Below, piece by piece: positions 1 through 9,412 of a stretch of DNA of 64,000 bases. The stretch is from positions 1 through 64,000 of the forward strand of contig CAWGNG010000014.1 of the NCBI GenBank assembly GCA_963823895.1, written 5' to 3'. Position 1 is the first letter of the stretch, and every line of letters starts with the position of its first letter. The translations under genes and the position numbers were made by a program. The stretch comes from G963675935 sp963823895 (lineage in GTDB: Bacteria; Planctomycetota; Planctomycetia; Pirellulales; Thermoguttaceae). The notes under the pieces are model-generated. The model made no database searches. It saw nothing but the letters and a program-made list of their open reading frames with translations, and was not told the DNA's origin.

Positions 1-140
1 TTCGTTTCTTCATGTTCGGGCTCCTGAGGTTCATCGAGCCGAGACCATCCCGGCCGATGCCCCCAGCCTACCCGACTGCACAAGACGTGTTCCGCCAGTC
101 ACTTACGTACTTTGGACGTGACGGACTTCTGCGTCTTCAT
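1..140 (-). pseudogene. 5' end of a third recombinase gene, apparently broken
   Basis: The stop codon of the second recombinase overlaps an ATG at 140-138 in an ATGA arrangement, the same coupling that joins recombinases one and two at 1095-1092. A GGAGG-like ribosome binding site lies just upstream, inside the end of the preceding gene. The new frame runs only 13 codons (MKTQKSVTSKVRK) before a TGA, and the other frames also stop before the window edge. Three translationally coupled tyrosine recombinases are typical of recombinase-in-trio elements, so I infer a decayed or frameshifted third gene. The rest of it lies outside the window, so identity is not proven. Confidence 0.35.
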
Positions 141-1095
141 GGTCGCCCTCCTTTCCCACCGCTTGCGAACTGCTCGAAGTGGCTGCCCGCGATTGCCAGG
201 AGTTCCGGCGTGCCGGTCAGATACCAGTATGTGTCGGTAACATGACCGTGCCCCAGGTAGGTCGAAAGTGCGGCGATAAGGTGATGAACGTTCCTGCCTT
301 GGCGATACCAAGACAGGAGCCTTCGGCAAGCGAAGCTATGGCGAAGATCGTGAATCCGAGGACGAGGCCATTCGCCGTTGCCCTTTTTCCAACCCAGCAT
401 CTCGCGTAGCTGATGAAAAATCCGCTGCACGGCACGATAGGTGAGGCGATTTCCTTCACCACCTGCAAAGAACGCGCTGTCGTCACACACGGTTGCTTGG
501 CCATATCGCGCTTCAGCATAGCGGCGCAAGGCACGGGTCGCCGTGGGGTGCAACGGCACTAGCCTCGACTTCTTAAACTTGGTCTTCTCGATCCGCAACA
601 CGCCCCGTTCCAAATCCACATGATCGGAATTGAGTTTCAATGCCTCTGAGATTCGCAACCCCGTACACGCCAATAGCCCGAAAAGCGTTTCGAAGGTTAG
701 CCGTTTCAGCGGGTACGTCGGCCACAGTCGACCAGCCGCCGCCAACAACTGTTCAAGTTCTTGTTGACTGTAGATGTGGGGTCGTTGATGAAAGAGATCT
801 TCGCCAGGAGATATCGGCCTGGCACCTCGCTACGGCCGTCTCGCACTGCAAGATACCGGGCGAAACAGCGCACGGCCGAGAGTCGCTTAGCACGATAGTT
901 CCGTGAAATCGTCTTGGGAAGGTTTACCCATCGCAGCATCACTTCCGTGGTGAGCGGGCCGCGATGCGCCGAATGATCGAGGTACTTGGCAAACTTCAGA
1001 AGGTAGTAGCCCTGCGATTCCAGCCCAAAACCCAGCGACCGGCGTTGCTGCAAGTATCCGTTGACTTGCCGCACCATTGTCGAACGGTGATTCAT
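137..1095 (-). pseudogene. Tyrosine recombinase/integrase, second of the array, frameshifted
   Basis: Two overlapping frames together form one tyrosine recombinase of about 320 residues, the usual family size. The first part (from 1095) has the N-terminal SAM-like core-binding domain with a QQRRSLGF motif. The second part has the catalytic domain with the arginine in TGLRISEAL, a HDLRHSF box, a GHGHV box and a late tyrosine region (TDTYWYLT). The change of frame falls at roughly 770-830, where one frame reads HQRPHIYSQQELEQLL, the expected linker to the catalytic domain. The ATG overlaps the stop of the upstream recombinase by four bases, so the two are translationally coupled. A one-base indel, either real decay or assembly error, interrupts the protein. 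Confidence 0.8.
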
Positions 1096-2321
1096 GATCG
1101 CACCCCCTTCTTCTCAGGCCAAGGCATCGCCACGCGAGATAGGGTGGCGAGATCGACCTTGGCGTACAGACTGGTGGTGTCGATGGACTTGTGCCCCAAG
1201 AAATCTGCGATCTGCTTGAGCGTTGCACCGGCGTTGAGCATCCGGCTTGCAAGGCTCCTTCGCAACACATGTGTACCGCCAACGCGGTTCCGCAATCCCG
1301 CTTGGCTCGCGAGGCGCAGGGTCACATCGCAGATACCGATGGGAGTGATCGCCTTTCCCAGCGGGGCATGATGGCGAACGAACACCGCTGGCGACACACA
1401 GGGTGGACGGCCACGCCGAAGATATGCCTTCAAGGCGGCGAGTAAGCGCTGAGTCATAGGCACAACTGTCGCCTCTCGCTCCTTGCGCTGCTGGAGCCGC
1501 AACACACCGGCCTTGAAGTCGATGCCGTCGATTTCCAGCTTTGCCACATCCGATGCGCGCAGCCCCAATTCGCTCATGCACAAGATCATCGCGTAATCAC
1601 GTCGGCCCAGCGGTGTTTGAAGATCGGCTACTTTGAGGAGCCGATTGACTTCTGCCTGGCTAAGCGTCGTCGGCAGCGATGCCAACCGCCATCGAGCAAC
1701 GGCCGGGACGGCGGCAGCTAAATCTCGCCGGATGAGACCGTCTTGCAGAAGGAATCGCAGGAACGATCGCGCACACCCACCAACATTTCGGCCTTTCGAT
1801 GGCGCAGAACGTCCCTCCCGCGATACATACTGCTCGATCAACTCAGGCGTCCAACCCATGAACTGGGAAGCACGCCGTATCATCAAACGATTCAGCATCA
1901 GCCGCGTGTACATCAAGTGCTGCGAGATCGTGGCTGGTGCAAGTCCTCGCACTTTGATGAGATGTTCTTGGTAGCATCTGAGCAAATTACCTTGCCAGCC
2001 TTGCGGAAACGCTGCTTCCTTTCGGTCTTGCCCGAGCATCTCCAGTAGCCGGTGTAACGCGGCGCGGTTGTGCGGCCGATCACGGATTATCCCCAGACAT
2101 TGGCAGGTCGGCAGGCCCCGATCAAGGAATTGTTCAACCTGGGACCAACTAATCCGTCGACGTCCCAACCACCGCCCGAAATACTCCACGGCCCGGACGT
2201 AGACCTGACGCGTTCGGGCGGAGTATCCGCGAGAGATCAGATACCGAGAATACGGTTCCAGGTCCAAACGAACCGTTTTGGCGCGGATGTGCCGACAGAC
2301 GTGTTTCCCACGTTTCAACAT
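1092..2321 (-). CDS. Tyrosine recombinase/integrase, first of the array
   Basis: This 409-residue protein belongs to the XerC/XerD-like tyrosine recombinases, which cut and rejoin DNA through a covalent phosphotyrosine. The catalytic half shows arginine in LGLRASDVAKL, a THVLRRS box (HxxR), FLGHKSIDTTSLYAK with the second histidine, and the nucleophilic tyrosine in SLYAK. The N-terminal half, with YSRYLISRGYSARTRQVY, looks like the core-binding domain, and an extra middle region makes the protein longer than XerC. I chose the ATG at 2321 because an AGGAG box lies seven to eight bases upstream; a start further out lacks one. It heads a minus-strand operon with a second recombinase overlapping by ATGA. 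Likely role: moving the element that carries it. Confidence 0.88.
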   Translation of the reverse strand: MLKRGKHVCRHIRAKTVRLDLEPYSRYLISRGYSARTRQVYVRAVEYFGRWLGRRRISWSQVEQFLDRGLPTCQCLGIIRDRPHNRAALHRLLEMLGQDRKEAAFPQGWQGNLLRCYQEHLIKVRGLAPATISQHLMYTRLMLNRLMIRRASQFMGWTPELIEQYVSREGRSAPSKGRNVGGCARSFLRFLLQDGLIRRDLAAAVPAVARWRLASLPTTLSQAEVNRLLKVADLQTPLGRRDYAMILCMSELGLRASDVAKLEIDGIDFKAGVLRLQQRKEREATVVPMTQRLLAALKAYLRRGRPPCVSPAVFVRHHAPLGKAITPIGICDVTLRLASQAGLRNRVGGTHVLRRSLASRMLNAGATLKQIADFLGHKSIDTTSLYAKVDLATLSRVAMPWPEKKGVRS

Positions 2322-2515
2322 AGACGCTCTCCTTTCTGCCACGAGGGCAAAAGAAAAGCGTCATTATTATCCTGCGCACAAACGTCAGAGAATCGTAACC
2401 GTCATAGAGTCACCAGGGACAAGCAGCGATGGTGGCATGGTGGGCACATCCGTTGCCATCCGTGCGGCAAGGCTCTCAGAATTCGTCTGTCCAGGTCGGC
2501 CGCACTTTGCCCAAG

Positions 2516-2521
2516 TATAAT
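2516..2521 (+). promoter_or_regulatory. Possible -10 box (TATAAT) before the nuclease gene
   Basis: A perfect TATAAT hexamer lies about 75 bases before the chosen nuclease start, in the gap between divergently transcribed genes. I see no good -35 hexamer at the usual spacing, so this is only a weak promoter candidate. Confidence 0.3.
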
Positions 2522-2595
2522 AGATCGAATCTCGATTGTACCATGAGCAGGAAGCGCGGGAAATGTCCTTTCCTATCCCCGATCAAGGCAAAACA

Positions 2596-4161
2596 ATGAG
2601 CCACCTGATTACGTCCCAACTCGTCGAGGCCCACCAACACTGTCCACGAAAAGCATTTTGTCTCCTCCGCGGAATCCCTGAACCTCACCCGCATGAATAC
2701 GAGATCGCCGTCGAAGAGCGGGCGGCGAAGAGGCGAATCGCTTATCTTACGGAATTGGCCCTACAGAAGCCCGTTGTCATTTCCGCCGATGATCTTCAAG
2801 CCACCTGCGATGCCTTGGCGAACGGCAAAAAACGCGGGCAGTGGGAGCCGCATTTGGTAATTGGGACCGAAAGCCCGTCGTCCTTGGACAAAGCCCACCT
2901 CGCATTCGCGGGTTATGCCCTCGGTCAAGAAAGCCGCCATCGTCCATCTTTCGGCGTGATCGTGCCTTTCAGTGGCAACCCCAAGCGGGTGAAGCTCGAT
3001 CCGCTGTACTCTGGAATTTCCAAGGCCGTCGATAAATTACGCGAATGGACACACCAACTTCCATCCGAACCGCCTGCCTGTGTCATGGGCAAGCAATGTC
3101 AAACCTGCGAATTCCGCGATCATTGTCGCGCCGAAGCGGAGAAAGTCGACAGCCTTTTCCTGCTGGACAAGATGACACCCAAGGTGGCTGCCAAGTACCA
3201 GAAGAAGGGGATTTTTACGCTCACGCAGCTTTCCTATGTCTACCGACCACGGCGACGGCCAAAGAAATCGTTGGGCAAAATCCCCACGCCGTTTAATGTC
3301 GAACTCCAAGTCCTGGCCATTCGCGAGAAGAAGATTTACCTGCATGAACGTCCCACCCTGGCACAGCATCCCGTGGAACTCTTCCTCGACATCGAAGGCG
3401 TTCCCGACCAGAACTTCAATTATCTCGTCGGGGCGATGGTCAAAAAGGGCGACAAGACCACGATGCACTCCTTCTGGGCTGACGGCCCTGACGATGAATC
3501 TCGTATCTTCAAGGAATGCGTGGACCTGGCTGCCAAGTACCCTGATGCCCCGATTTACCATTACGGCAATTACGAGCGTCGCACCTTTGAGTGGGTGGCC
3601 GAACGATACGGCCTCGGCTGCGAAACCCTCTTGGGACGGTTGGTGAACGTCAACGGAATCGTCTACGGGAAGGTCTATTTTCCCACGCGATCCAACAAGC
3701 TGAAAGACCTTGGCGACGCAGTCGGGGCGTCTTGGCCGACTTCCAGTCCTTCCGGGATAGAAAGCATCGCGTGGAGATTCCGCTGGGAGGATTCGGGGCA
3801 GGCCGACTTCAAGGCGAAGCTGATTGCCTACAATCAGGCAGATTGCAACGCCTTGCGTTTGTTGACGGCGGAACTCCAATCTCTGTCGAAGGCAGCCGAC
3901 TCGCGGATGGACGTGGACTTCACGAACAAGCCGAAGCAGTTGGCGACTGCGGCAGGCGAGCAAATTCATCGGACGTTTGTTGGAATCATCAAGTCCGCGC
4001 AGGAAGAGTACCGACGCAAACGCATTCGGTTCTTTGAAGAGAGCAGGTCGAACGATCCACAAGGGCAGGGCGATCGCAAACAGCGTGTCCCAAGGAGGGT
4101 ACGTCGTAGCCTCTCTGCTAAGCGCGTAAAGATCATTATGGTTCGTTCAAAACGAAAGTGA
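2596..4161 (+). CDS. TM0106-family RecB/Cas4-like nuclease with RNase H-like domain
   Basis: The 521-residue product resembles the TM0106 (TIGR03491, COG2251) family: an N-terminal Cas4/RecB-like nuclease module followed by a YprB-type RNase H fold. Visible signs are an early cysteine in HCPRKAFCLL and a late cluster CQTCEFRDHC, which could hold an iron-sulfur cluster as in Cas4. The second domain has LFLDIEGVPD, HYGNYERRTFEWV and NQADCNALRLL, consistent with acidic metal-binding residues of a DnaQ-like nuclease. I chose the ATG at 2596 because an AAGG box precedes it and the family typically begins close to this motif; an ATG at 2563 is also possible. The frame ends in TGA at 4159-4161 and continues without shift into an IS66-type transposase, so this may be the front half of a longer fusion. 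The cellular role of the family is not established. Confidence 0.75.
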   Translation: MSHLITSQLVEAHQHCPRKAFCLLRGIPEPHPHEYEIAVEERAAKRRIAYLTELALQKPVVISADDLQATCDALANGKKRGQWEPHLVIGTESPSSLDKAHLAFAGYALGQESRHRPSFGVIVPFSGNPKRVKLDPLYSGISKAVDKLREWTHQLPSEPPACVMGKQCQTCEFRDHCRAEAEKVDSLFLLDKMTPKVAAKYQKKGIFTLTQLSYVYRPRRRPKKSLGKIPTPFNVELQVLAIREKKIYLHERPTLAQHPVELFLDIEGVPDQNFNYLVGAMVKKGDKTTMHSFWADGPDDESRIFKECVDLAAKYPDAPIYHYGNYERRTFEWVAERYGLGCETLLGRLVNVNGIVYGKVYFPTRSNKLKDLGDAVGASWPTSSPSGIESIAWRFRWEDSGQADFKAKLIAYNQADCNALRLLTAELQSLSKAADSRMDVDFTNKPKQLATAAGEQIHRTFVGIIKSAQEEYRRKRIRFFEESRSNDPQGQGDRKQRVPRRVRRSLSAKRVKIIMVRSKRK

Positions 4162-5265
4162 CCGCGTCACCCAGAGGAGAAGCTGCGACTTTCACAAGCT
4201 ACCGCGCAACACACGTTGATAGACCTGCACTTTACAAGAACTGGCTGCCGCAAAGTCTTACTGAGATACGTAGGTCACAAAGTCTTTTGTCCGCTTTGCA
4301 ACCGCAATTACCATCCACCAGCACTAACGCTGAGTCGGCTTGCAGGAGGCCAACTATATGGACACGCATTTCAGGCATGGGCCGCATACCAGCGAATCGT
4401 CCTACATCTTCCGTACCGTGCTATTGCACAATCGTCCGAGATTCTCTTTTCTGAGTACATGCGATTCAACACCGTCGAGACCTTCATCCGACAACTGTCC
4501 GAGAAATACAAGGTGACGGAAAAGCACCTGCTTTCCAACATTCTCGCAAGCCCCTTTATACATAGTGATGAAACGAAACTCAGTATTCACGGCACCGACT
4601 ACTACGCTTGGACACTCACGGACGGTAGGCATGTTGTTTTCCGTCTGACGCCGACTCGGGAAACGGCCTTCCTTGGCAAACTACTCAACGCGTACAACGG
4701 CGTGCTGATTTCCGACTTTTACGGCGGCTACGACTCGATGCCATGCAGGCAGCAGAAGTGTCTGGTCCACTTGATCCGTGACCTAAACGATGACCTGTGG
4801 AAGAACCCGTTCCTAGCGGAGTACGAGTTGTTTGTCGCCCGCATCCGTGACTTGTTCTTGCCGATTTTCAAGGACGTTGAGCGGTACGGATCGAAAAGAC
4901 GATATCTGAACAAACACATGAAATCGGTGGATCGGTTCTATCGCCAATCCATTGACGACGTGACGTGGCAGAGCGAAATAATCCAAACCTATCAAAAGAG
5001 ATTCGTGCGATACAGGGAATCACTCTTCCTGTTCCTGACGGAGGACGGTATTCCCTGGAACAACAACGCAGCGGAACGGGCTCTACGCAGTTTGGTGGTC
5101 CAACGAAACATTTCGGGATCGTTCTACTTGAAGGGGGCCAACAACTACTTGCGGTTGCTTGGAATCGCTCAATCATGCCGCTTCCAAGACAAGTCGTTCC
5201 TCCGATTCCTGCTGTCCGAAGAGCGCGATGTTGACGCATTCAAGGACCGCAAGCGGCGTCGTTAA
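4162..5265 (+). pseudogene. IS66-type transposase domain, in frame with the upstream nuclease after one TGA
   Basis: The reading frame continues straight from the nuclease past the TGA at 4159-4161. A zinc-finger-like CPLCNRNYHPP is followed by a DDE transposase of the IS66 type: IHSDETKLS, LISDFYGGYDSM, CLVHLIRDLND and NNAAERALRSL supply the expected acidic residues. If translated alone, the first usable start is a TTG at 4216, with no clear ribosome binding site. IS66 elements normally encode accessory TnpA and TnpB proteins; none is seen here, which argues for a domain of a larger protein rather than a standard insertion sequence. Just after the TGA the text reads PRHPEEK, so the stop may replace a cysteine of a CPxx-type motif. 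Called a pseudogene because there is no convincing independent start. Confidence 0.65.
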
Positions 5266-5352
5266 CTGAAATGACGCCCGGGATACCCCCCACTACGACC
5301 CGCGAGGCTGGCGATTTATAGACGGTTACGTGCCAATGAGTGGGCGCGAGGC

Positions 5353-8010
5353 TTGTGCGAAAAACCTAAAGTCAAGTGTGTCGTATGCCCGCAACGTCGC
5401 TTTCTGCCCGTCGATAACGAAGTCGTTCGCTGGCACCTCGCGGGCCGAGATGATAATGGCCGGGATTTCGTCATGGGCGTGTACCCGATGTTTCAGGACG
5501 AGACCTGCTTCTTCCTGGCAGCCGATTTCGATAAGACACACTGGCAGGAAGATGCAGGGGGCATCCTGGATACATGCCGCCGCATGAACTTGACGGCTGC
5601 CCTGGAACGATCGCGATCCGGCAACGGCGGGCACATTTGGCTGTTCTTCAAGGAGGCGATTCCCGCCGCCTTGGCACGCAGACTTGGTTCACACATCCTG
5701 ACCGAGACGATGGAACGTCGACCGGAGATCGGCTTGGATTCCTACGATCGTTTCTTTCCCAACCAAGACACGCTTCCCCAGGGCGGCTTCGGCAATCTAA
5801 TTGCCTTGCCGTTGCAGAAGCAGCCGCGGGAACTCGGAAATAGCGTTTTCCTCGATGAGCGGTGTCTGCCTTATCCCGATCAATGGGCATTCCTGTCGGG
5901 CCTCCGCAAGATCGATCGGTCCACAGTCGAGGAAATCGTGCGCGATGCCGAGCGGCGCGGACGTGTTGTCGGCGTCCGCATTGCCCTGCCGGAAGAGGGA
6001 GATGCCGAGCCTTGGGCCATGCCGCCCGACCAACCTTCGGTCGGTGCCCGCCGTCGGAAGCGGCCTTTGATTGCCGGGCCATTGCCGCAGAGCCTTGAAC
6101 TGACTCTCGCCGACCAGATCTACGTCGCGAAGGAACGACTGCCGCCAAGCTTCCGCAATCAACTACTCCGGCTTGCGGCATTTCAGAATCCCGAATTCTA
6201 CAAGGCGCAGGCGATGCGTTTGGCGACGTATGATAAGCCTCGTATCATCGGCTGCGCCGAGGATCATCCACAACACATCAGCCTGCCGCGCGGCTGTTTG
6301 GACGACGTGCAAGAGCTTTTCTCAGAGTTGCACATTGAGACGGTTACGCGCGATGAACGATGCCCGGGAACTTCTCTGGATGCAGAGTTCCACGGTGAAT
6401 TACGGCCGGAGCAAGAGACCGCCGCCCACGCGATGCTGGCCCACGACACGGGCGTTCTGGCAGCCACAACCGCCTTTGGAAAGACCGTGGTTGCCGCGTG
6501 GCTCATTGCCCAGCGCGGCGTCAGCACGCTGGTCCTCGTACATCGCCGCCAGTTGTTGGAACAATGGGTGGAGCGATTGTCGGCGTTCCTCGGCCTGCCA
6601 CCCAAAGCCATTGGTAGAATGGGCGGCGGCCGAAACAAACTGAATGGCTCGCTCGACGTAGCCGTCATTCAAAGCCTGGTGCGCAACGGCGTCGTCAAGG
6701 ATTGCGTCGGCCAATACGGGCATCTCATCGTGGATGAATGCCACTACCTGTCCGCCCAGAGCTTCGAGCAGGCCGTCCGCCGCGCGAAGGCAAGATTCGT
6801 TATGGGGCTGTCCGCCACCGTCACACGCAAGGACGGGCACCATCCCATCATCTTCATGCAATGCGGTCCCGTGCGTCATCGTGTCGACGCGAGGGCGCAG
6901 GCGGCAACTCGTCCGTTTGCACACACTGTCCTCGTCCGCCCCACTTCGTTCCGCCCTGTGAAACCAGCCGACGAGGATGCACGAATCCAGTTCCAGGATC
7001 TCTACAAGGAGCTGATCGCAGACGACGAGCGCAATCGGCTCATCTGCGACGAAGTTGTCGCGGCTGCTCGGGAAGGCCGCTCACCGTTGGTATTGACGGA
7101 GCGAAATGAGCACATCGAATGTCTGGCTGCCCGATTATCGCCGAGAATCCGCCACCTTGTCGTGCTTCGCGGCGGCGCGACGCCCAAAGAGGCGCGGACG
7201 ATCATTGCCCGCTTGGCAGCCATTCCCGAGAACGAGGACCGGGTAGTGCTCGCCACCGGGCGATACATCGGAGAAGGGTTTGACGACGCTCGACTGGACA
7301 CCTTGTTTCTGACGTTGCCGGTCTCGTGGCGTGGAACGATTGCGCAGTACGCTGGCCGATTGCACCGCCTCTATCACAGCAAGCGCGAAGTGCGCATTTA
7401 CGACTACGCCGACTTGAATGTGCCGATGCTTGCCCGCATGTTCGATCGCCGCTGCCGCGGCTACGAGGCCGTGGGCTACACGATTCTCTTGCCCGCCAGT
7501 GCGGTGCCGGGCTGGCCGGCAGACGTCCCGCTTCCCGTAGACCCTCGCTGGAAGAGCGATTACGCGGCCAGCGTGCGGCGGCTTGTTCGTGACGGCGTCG
7601 ACAGCCCGCTGGCGAATCTGTTCGTTCACGTCGCACGCGAAGTTATGCCCGACGCGGAAGGCATCCAGCGTGCTCGCAGTGCCACGGAGGCATTCCTTTA
7701 CCGACGGCTTGAAACGCTCCCCGAGACGAAGGGGTTATTCCGCCTCAACGCCCAGTTGCCGATTCCCTTCTACGGCTGGGGAAACATGGAAGTCGACCTG
7801 CTTTGCCAGGATGCGCGTGTCGCCATCGAACTTGACGGTGGCCAACATCTGGCCGACGCGGAAGCCTACCGGCGCGACCGGCGCAAAGACGTTCTGTTGC
7901 AGGAAAACGGTTACTTCGTGCTGCGGTTCCTCACCGAAGATGTAGGCACGCACCTCGATACGGTGCTCGACGCCATACTGCGGTCCCTTTCACACCGGCG
8001 CATGAAATGA
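5353..8010 (+). CDS. TOTE-type primase, superfamily 2 helicase and Vsr/DUF559-like nuclease fusion, N terminus apparently truncated
   Basis: This 885-residue protein has three enzymes in a row. An archaeo-eukaryotic primase domain shows a cysteine cluster (CEKPKVKCVVC), the AADFD acidic pair near residues 58-60, GGHIWLFF near 92-99 and GNLIALPLQ. A superfamily 2 helicase follows, with ATTAFGKT near 377, DECH near 460, LSATVTR near 486 and QYAGRLHR near 666. The end is a Vsr/DUF559-like nuclease with MEVDLLC and AIELDGGQH near 812-830. This is the layout of the proteins annotated as TOTE conflict system primases. The frame is open back to 5275 and reads ANEWARGLCEKP across the proposed TTG start, matching the family, but a TGA at 5272 cuts it off. 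It therefore seems to lack its first few dozen residues, so activity is uncertain. Confidence 0.8.
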   Translation: MCEKPKVKCVVCPQRRFLPVDNEVVRWHLAGRDDNGRDFVMGVYPMFQDETCFFLAADFDKTHWQEDAGGILDTCRRMNLTAALERSRSGNGGHIWLFFKEAIPAALARRLGSHILTETMERRPEIGLDSYDRFFPNQDTLPQGGFGNLIALPLQKQPRELGNSVFLDERCLPYPDQWAFLSGLRKIDRSTVEEIVRDAERRGRVVGVRIALPEEGDAEPWAMPPDQPSVGARRRKRPLIAGPLPQSLELTLADQIYVAKERLPPSFRNQLLRLAAFQNPEFYKAQAMRLATYDKPRIIGCAEDHPQHISLPRGCLDDVQELFSELHIETVTRDERCPGTSLDAEFHGELRPEQETAAHAMLAHDTGVLAATTAFGKTVVAAWLIAQRGVSTLVLVHRRQLLEQWVERLSAFLGLPPKAIGRMGGGRNKLNGSLDVAVIQSLVRNGVVKDCVGQYGHLIVDECHYLSAQSFEQAVRRAKARFVMGLSATVTRKDGHHPIIFMQCGPVRHRVDARAQAATRPFAHTVLVRPTSFRPVKPADEDARIQFQDLYKELIADDERNRLICDEVVAAAREGRSPLVLTERNEHIECLAARLSPRIRHLVVLRGGATPKEARTIIARLAAIPENEDRVVLATGRYIGEGFDDARLDTLFLTLPVSWRGTIAQYAGRLHRLYHSKREVRIYDYADLNVPMLARMFDRRCRGYEAVGYTILLPASAVPGWPADVPLPVDPRWKSDYAASVRRLVRDGVDSPLANLFVHVAREVMPDAEGIQRARSATEAFLYRRLETLPETKGLFRLNAQLPIPFYGWGNMEVDLLCQDARVAIELDGGQHLADAEAYRRDRRKDVLLQENGYFVLRFLTEDVGTHLDTVLDAILRSLSHRRMK

Positions 8011-8123
8011 CGAAGGCAAGCCCATCCAATGGCGGTGGTCTCTAGAACCGATGCTCTATCTTGTCTGGAGTACCATGCCGCTTGACAGCCGTAACCGAAA
8101 GGCCAACAATGGGTTGTACACTT

Positions 8124-8287
8124 CTAGTGTAGTGCGTCACGCTATTGGGGTTTTATAAATCATGGGATTGACAGGTGGGGCAGACATTCCTGTCTGCCAG
8201 GGAAATCGGGCAAGCCTGGCAGACAGGAATGTCTGCCCCACCTGTTGCCCTTCCGTAAAGTCACTCAATTGTGAATCACTACACTAG
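8124..8287. mobile_element. MITE-like element with 17-bp terminal inverted repeats and an internal perfect hairpin
   Basis: The ends at 8124-8140 and 8271-8287 match as inverted repeats at 15 of 17 positions, beginning CTAGTGTAGTG. Inside lies a perfect 31-base inverted repeat (8171-8201 and 8215-8245) with a 13-base loop. There is no coding potential. Size and structure fit a non-autonomous transposable element or a nested palindromic repeat. I see no matching transposase in the window. Confidence 0.6.
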
Positions 8288-8366
8288 GTAGGTGGGATCG
8301 GAAGTCGTCCCGCCATCGCACTTCAGACCAGGTGCAACATTGTAAGTAGTTTGTGAATAACAACCT

Positions 8367-8440
<74 letters not shown>

Positions 8441-8566
8441 CTTCTCGTCTCTCCAAAGTCCCGGCTGCAATCGGAGGAGGTTTTTCGCCGCGAGAGCTTT
8501 CGGTGCGGCGCACTGAGCGTCCTCACCGTCGGCACACGTTCGTGAGAAGTGCGGGCTGACGCGGAA

Positions 8567-9235
8567 TCAGAGCGCAGGAGCAGCATCCAGAAGCGGCAAC
8601 AGATCGAGCGGCTGGCGAATCAGCACGCGAGCGCCGCTGGCGAGCAGTTCCTCCGCGTCGCGGAATCCCCACAAGACGCCGACGGGGAACATTCCCGCTG
8701 CCACGGCCGTCTGCATGTCGGTGCCGGTATCGCCGAGGTAGATAATCTCGGCCGGCTCCCGTTGCAGATGCCGGGCAATCCACTGTGCCCCGGCCGGATC
8801 GGGCTTCTTCGGCAGCGTCGCGCCGGCCCCCAGCACGACCTCGAAATGCCAATCGGCAAGCAGCCGCTCGACGCAAACCTGCGCAAAGTCGTCCGGCTTG
8901 TTGGAAAAGACCGCCATCGGGAGGCCACGCGTCGTCAGGGCGTCCAGCAGGTCCGGGATTCCCTTGTAGGGCAGGGTCTTCTTCGCCCAGCGAGCCGCGT
9001 AATTCTCGCGCGTCAGCTCCACGCACTCGGCCAACGTGGCCGGATCGCGACGATCCTCCGGCACCGCTCGGCGAGCCAGATTGTCGATGCCGTCGCCGAT
9101 GAACTGCTTGTAGGCTTCGGCGGGATGCTCGGGCAGCCCAAGCCGCCGCAGCGCAAGATTCGTCGAATCCGCCAGGTCGTCCAGCGTGTCCAAAAGAGTC
9201 CCATCAAGGTCGAACAGCACCGCGCGGAAGGTCAT
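8567..9235 (-). CDS. HAD-family phosphatase, phosphoglycolate phosphatase-like
   Basis: This 222-residue protein carries all HAD superfamily motifs: FDLDGTLLDT near the start with the nucleophilic aspartate, VFSNKPDD (motif II serine), LPKKPDPA (motif III lysine) and YLGDTGTDM (motif IV acidic pair). Length, helical cap and the DTLDDLA cap start are closest to phosphoglycolate phosphatases and pyrophosphatase-like relatives, so it probably dephosphorylates a small phosphorylated metabolite in the cytoplasm. The exact substrate cannot be read from sequence. It runs as a single gene towards the tRNA, and its ATG at 9235 opens the only long frame. Confidence 0.85.
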   Translation of the reverse strand: MTFRAVLFDLDGTLLDTLDDLADSTNLALRRLGLPEHPAEAYKQFIGDGIDNLARRAVPEDRRDPATLAECVELTRENYAARWAKKTLPYKGIPDLLDALTTRGLPMAVFSNKPDDFAQVCVERLLADWHFEVVLGAGATLPKKPDPAGAQWIARHLQREPAEIIYLGDTGTDMQTAVAAGMFPVGVLWGFRDAEELLASGARVLIRQPLDLLPLLDAAPAL

Positions 9236-9412
9236 TCCCGAAAGATACTTATTTCACGGCGGGCGTCAATGGCGATCCGCCGAGCCCCGCGTAAGGTGCA
9301 TTTTGGTCAGGTCCTCGTCATCGTTGAAGACAGCGTCGTGGTCCGACCGGACCGGACGCACCCGTCTCCGCGTGGCTGGCCCGACCCCGCGCCAATCGCT
9401 TGGATTAAACCG

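Noticed and set aside
1..2321. Tn554-type transposon (TnpA, TnpB, TnpC)
   Set aside because: Sizes and the ATGA coupling fit a recombinase-in-trio layout better, and no TnpC-like small gene or Tn554-specific text is visible.
4159..4161. Selenocysteine codon
   Set aside because: A TGA at a possible cysteine site fits the idea, but I see no convincing hairpin right after it and a simple mutation or base error is more likely; kept only as a test.
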